Assembly (NCBI GenBank): GCA_026390815.1
Contig: JAPLFH010000012.1
Coordinates: 62,001-126,000 of the forward strand
Direction: 5' to 3'
Length of the DNA stretch: 64,000 nt
From: Ignavibacteriales bacterium
Lineage (GTDB): Bacteria; Bacteroidota; Ignavibacteria; Ignavibacteriales; SURF-24
The translations under genes were made by a program, and so were the position numbers. Position 1 is the first letter of the stretch, and every line of letters begins with the position of its first letter. Below the pieces are notes generated by a model. The model had not been told where the DNA came from. It made no database searches and worked only from the letters and a program-made list of their open reading frames with translations. Positions 63,982 through 64,000 of this stretch are shown here, piece after piece.

Positions 63982-64000
63982 ATATCCACTCTCCTTTTTT

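Overview
The window looks like a chromosomal segment of an Ignavibacteria-type member of the Bacteroidota/Chlorobiota lineage. The evidence is an AT-rich sequence, secreted proteins ending in type IX secretion sorting domains with the QNYPNPFNPST signature that is very common in Ignavibacteria, promoters that fit the Bacteroidota TTG-N19/20-TAnnTTTG rule, and an alternative complex III (ACIII) joined to a cytochrome oxidase operon. I see no tRNA, rRNA, CRISPR array, transposase or phage gene.

Layout. (1) 137-12796, minus strand: one respiratory operon. It encodes pentahaem ActA, a 60-residue twin-arginine leader protein, ActB, ActC, an ActD-ActE fusion, ActF, a monohaem cytochrome c, a SCO copper chaperone, and oxidase subunits I, III, IV and II. 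Together these oxidise a quinol and reduce oxygen. (2) 13326-21560, minus: a housekeeping run with polyprenyl diphosphate synthase, TatC, GlyA, RpiB, an outer-membrane barrel, a lipoprotein, a GmhB-like phosphatase and glycogen synthase. (3) 21772-29973, plus: late histidine catabolism (HutI, glutamate formimidoyltransferase, cyclodeaminase), then a secreted NamZ-like muramidase, a GH20-like enzyme and two type IX-sorted proteins. (4) 29976-37611, minus: Ig-like lipoprotein, aspartate kinase, MltG, chorismate mutase, TsaD, proline dehydrogenase and D-lactate dehydrogenase. (5) 37844-42759, plus: a giant DUF4091 glycosidase-like protein with a dockerin-like tail, then a type IX-sorted protein whose N-terminal domain looks cohesin-like. 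(6) 42875-62775, minus: a DUF4091 paralogue and an exopolysaccharide cluster with a WecA-like initiator, four glycosyltransferases, a heparinase-like lyase, two tandem CapK-like ligases, a Wzy-like polymerase, a Wzx flippase, a UDP-sugar dehydrogenase, a short SLBB protein and a Wzc-like tyrosine kinase. (7) 63271-63981: RsmE.

Regulation seen in sequence. glgA and hutI are driven by face-to-face promoters that share one TTGACAA box. The two ends of the exopolysaccharide cluster carry an identical 12-base element around TTGACA, and the wzc transcript would have a leader of about 340 nt. TTG starts backed by strong ribosome binding sites recur.

The most interesting points are the possible cohesin/dockerin pair next to DUF4091 enzymes, the ActD-ActE fusion with the extra small twin-arginine protein, the shared promoter element of the exopolysaccharide cluster, and repeat-like DNA that appears to have been absorbed in frame into coding sequences.
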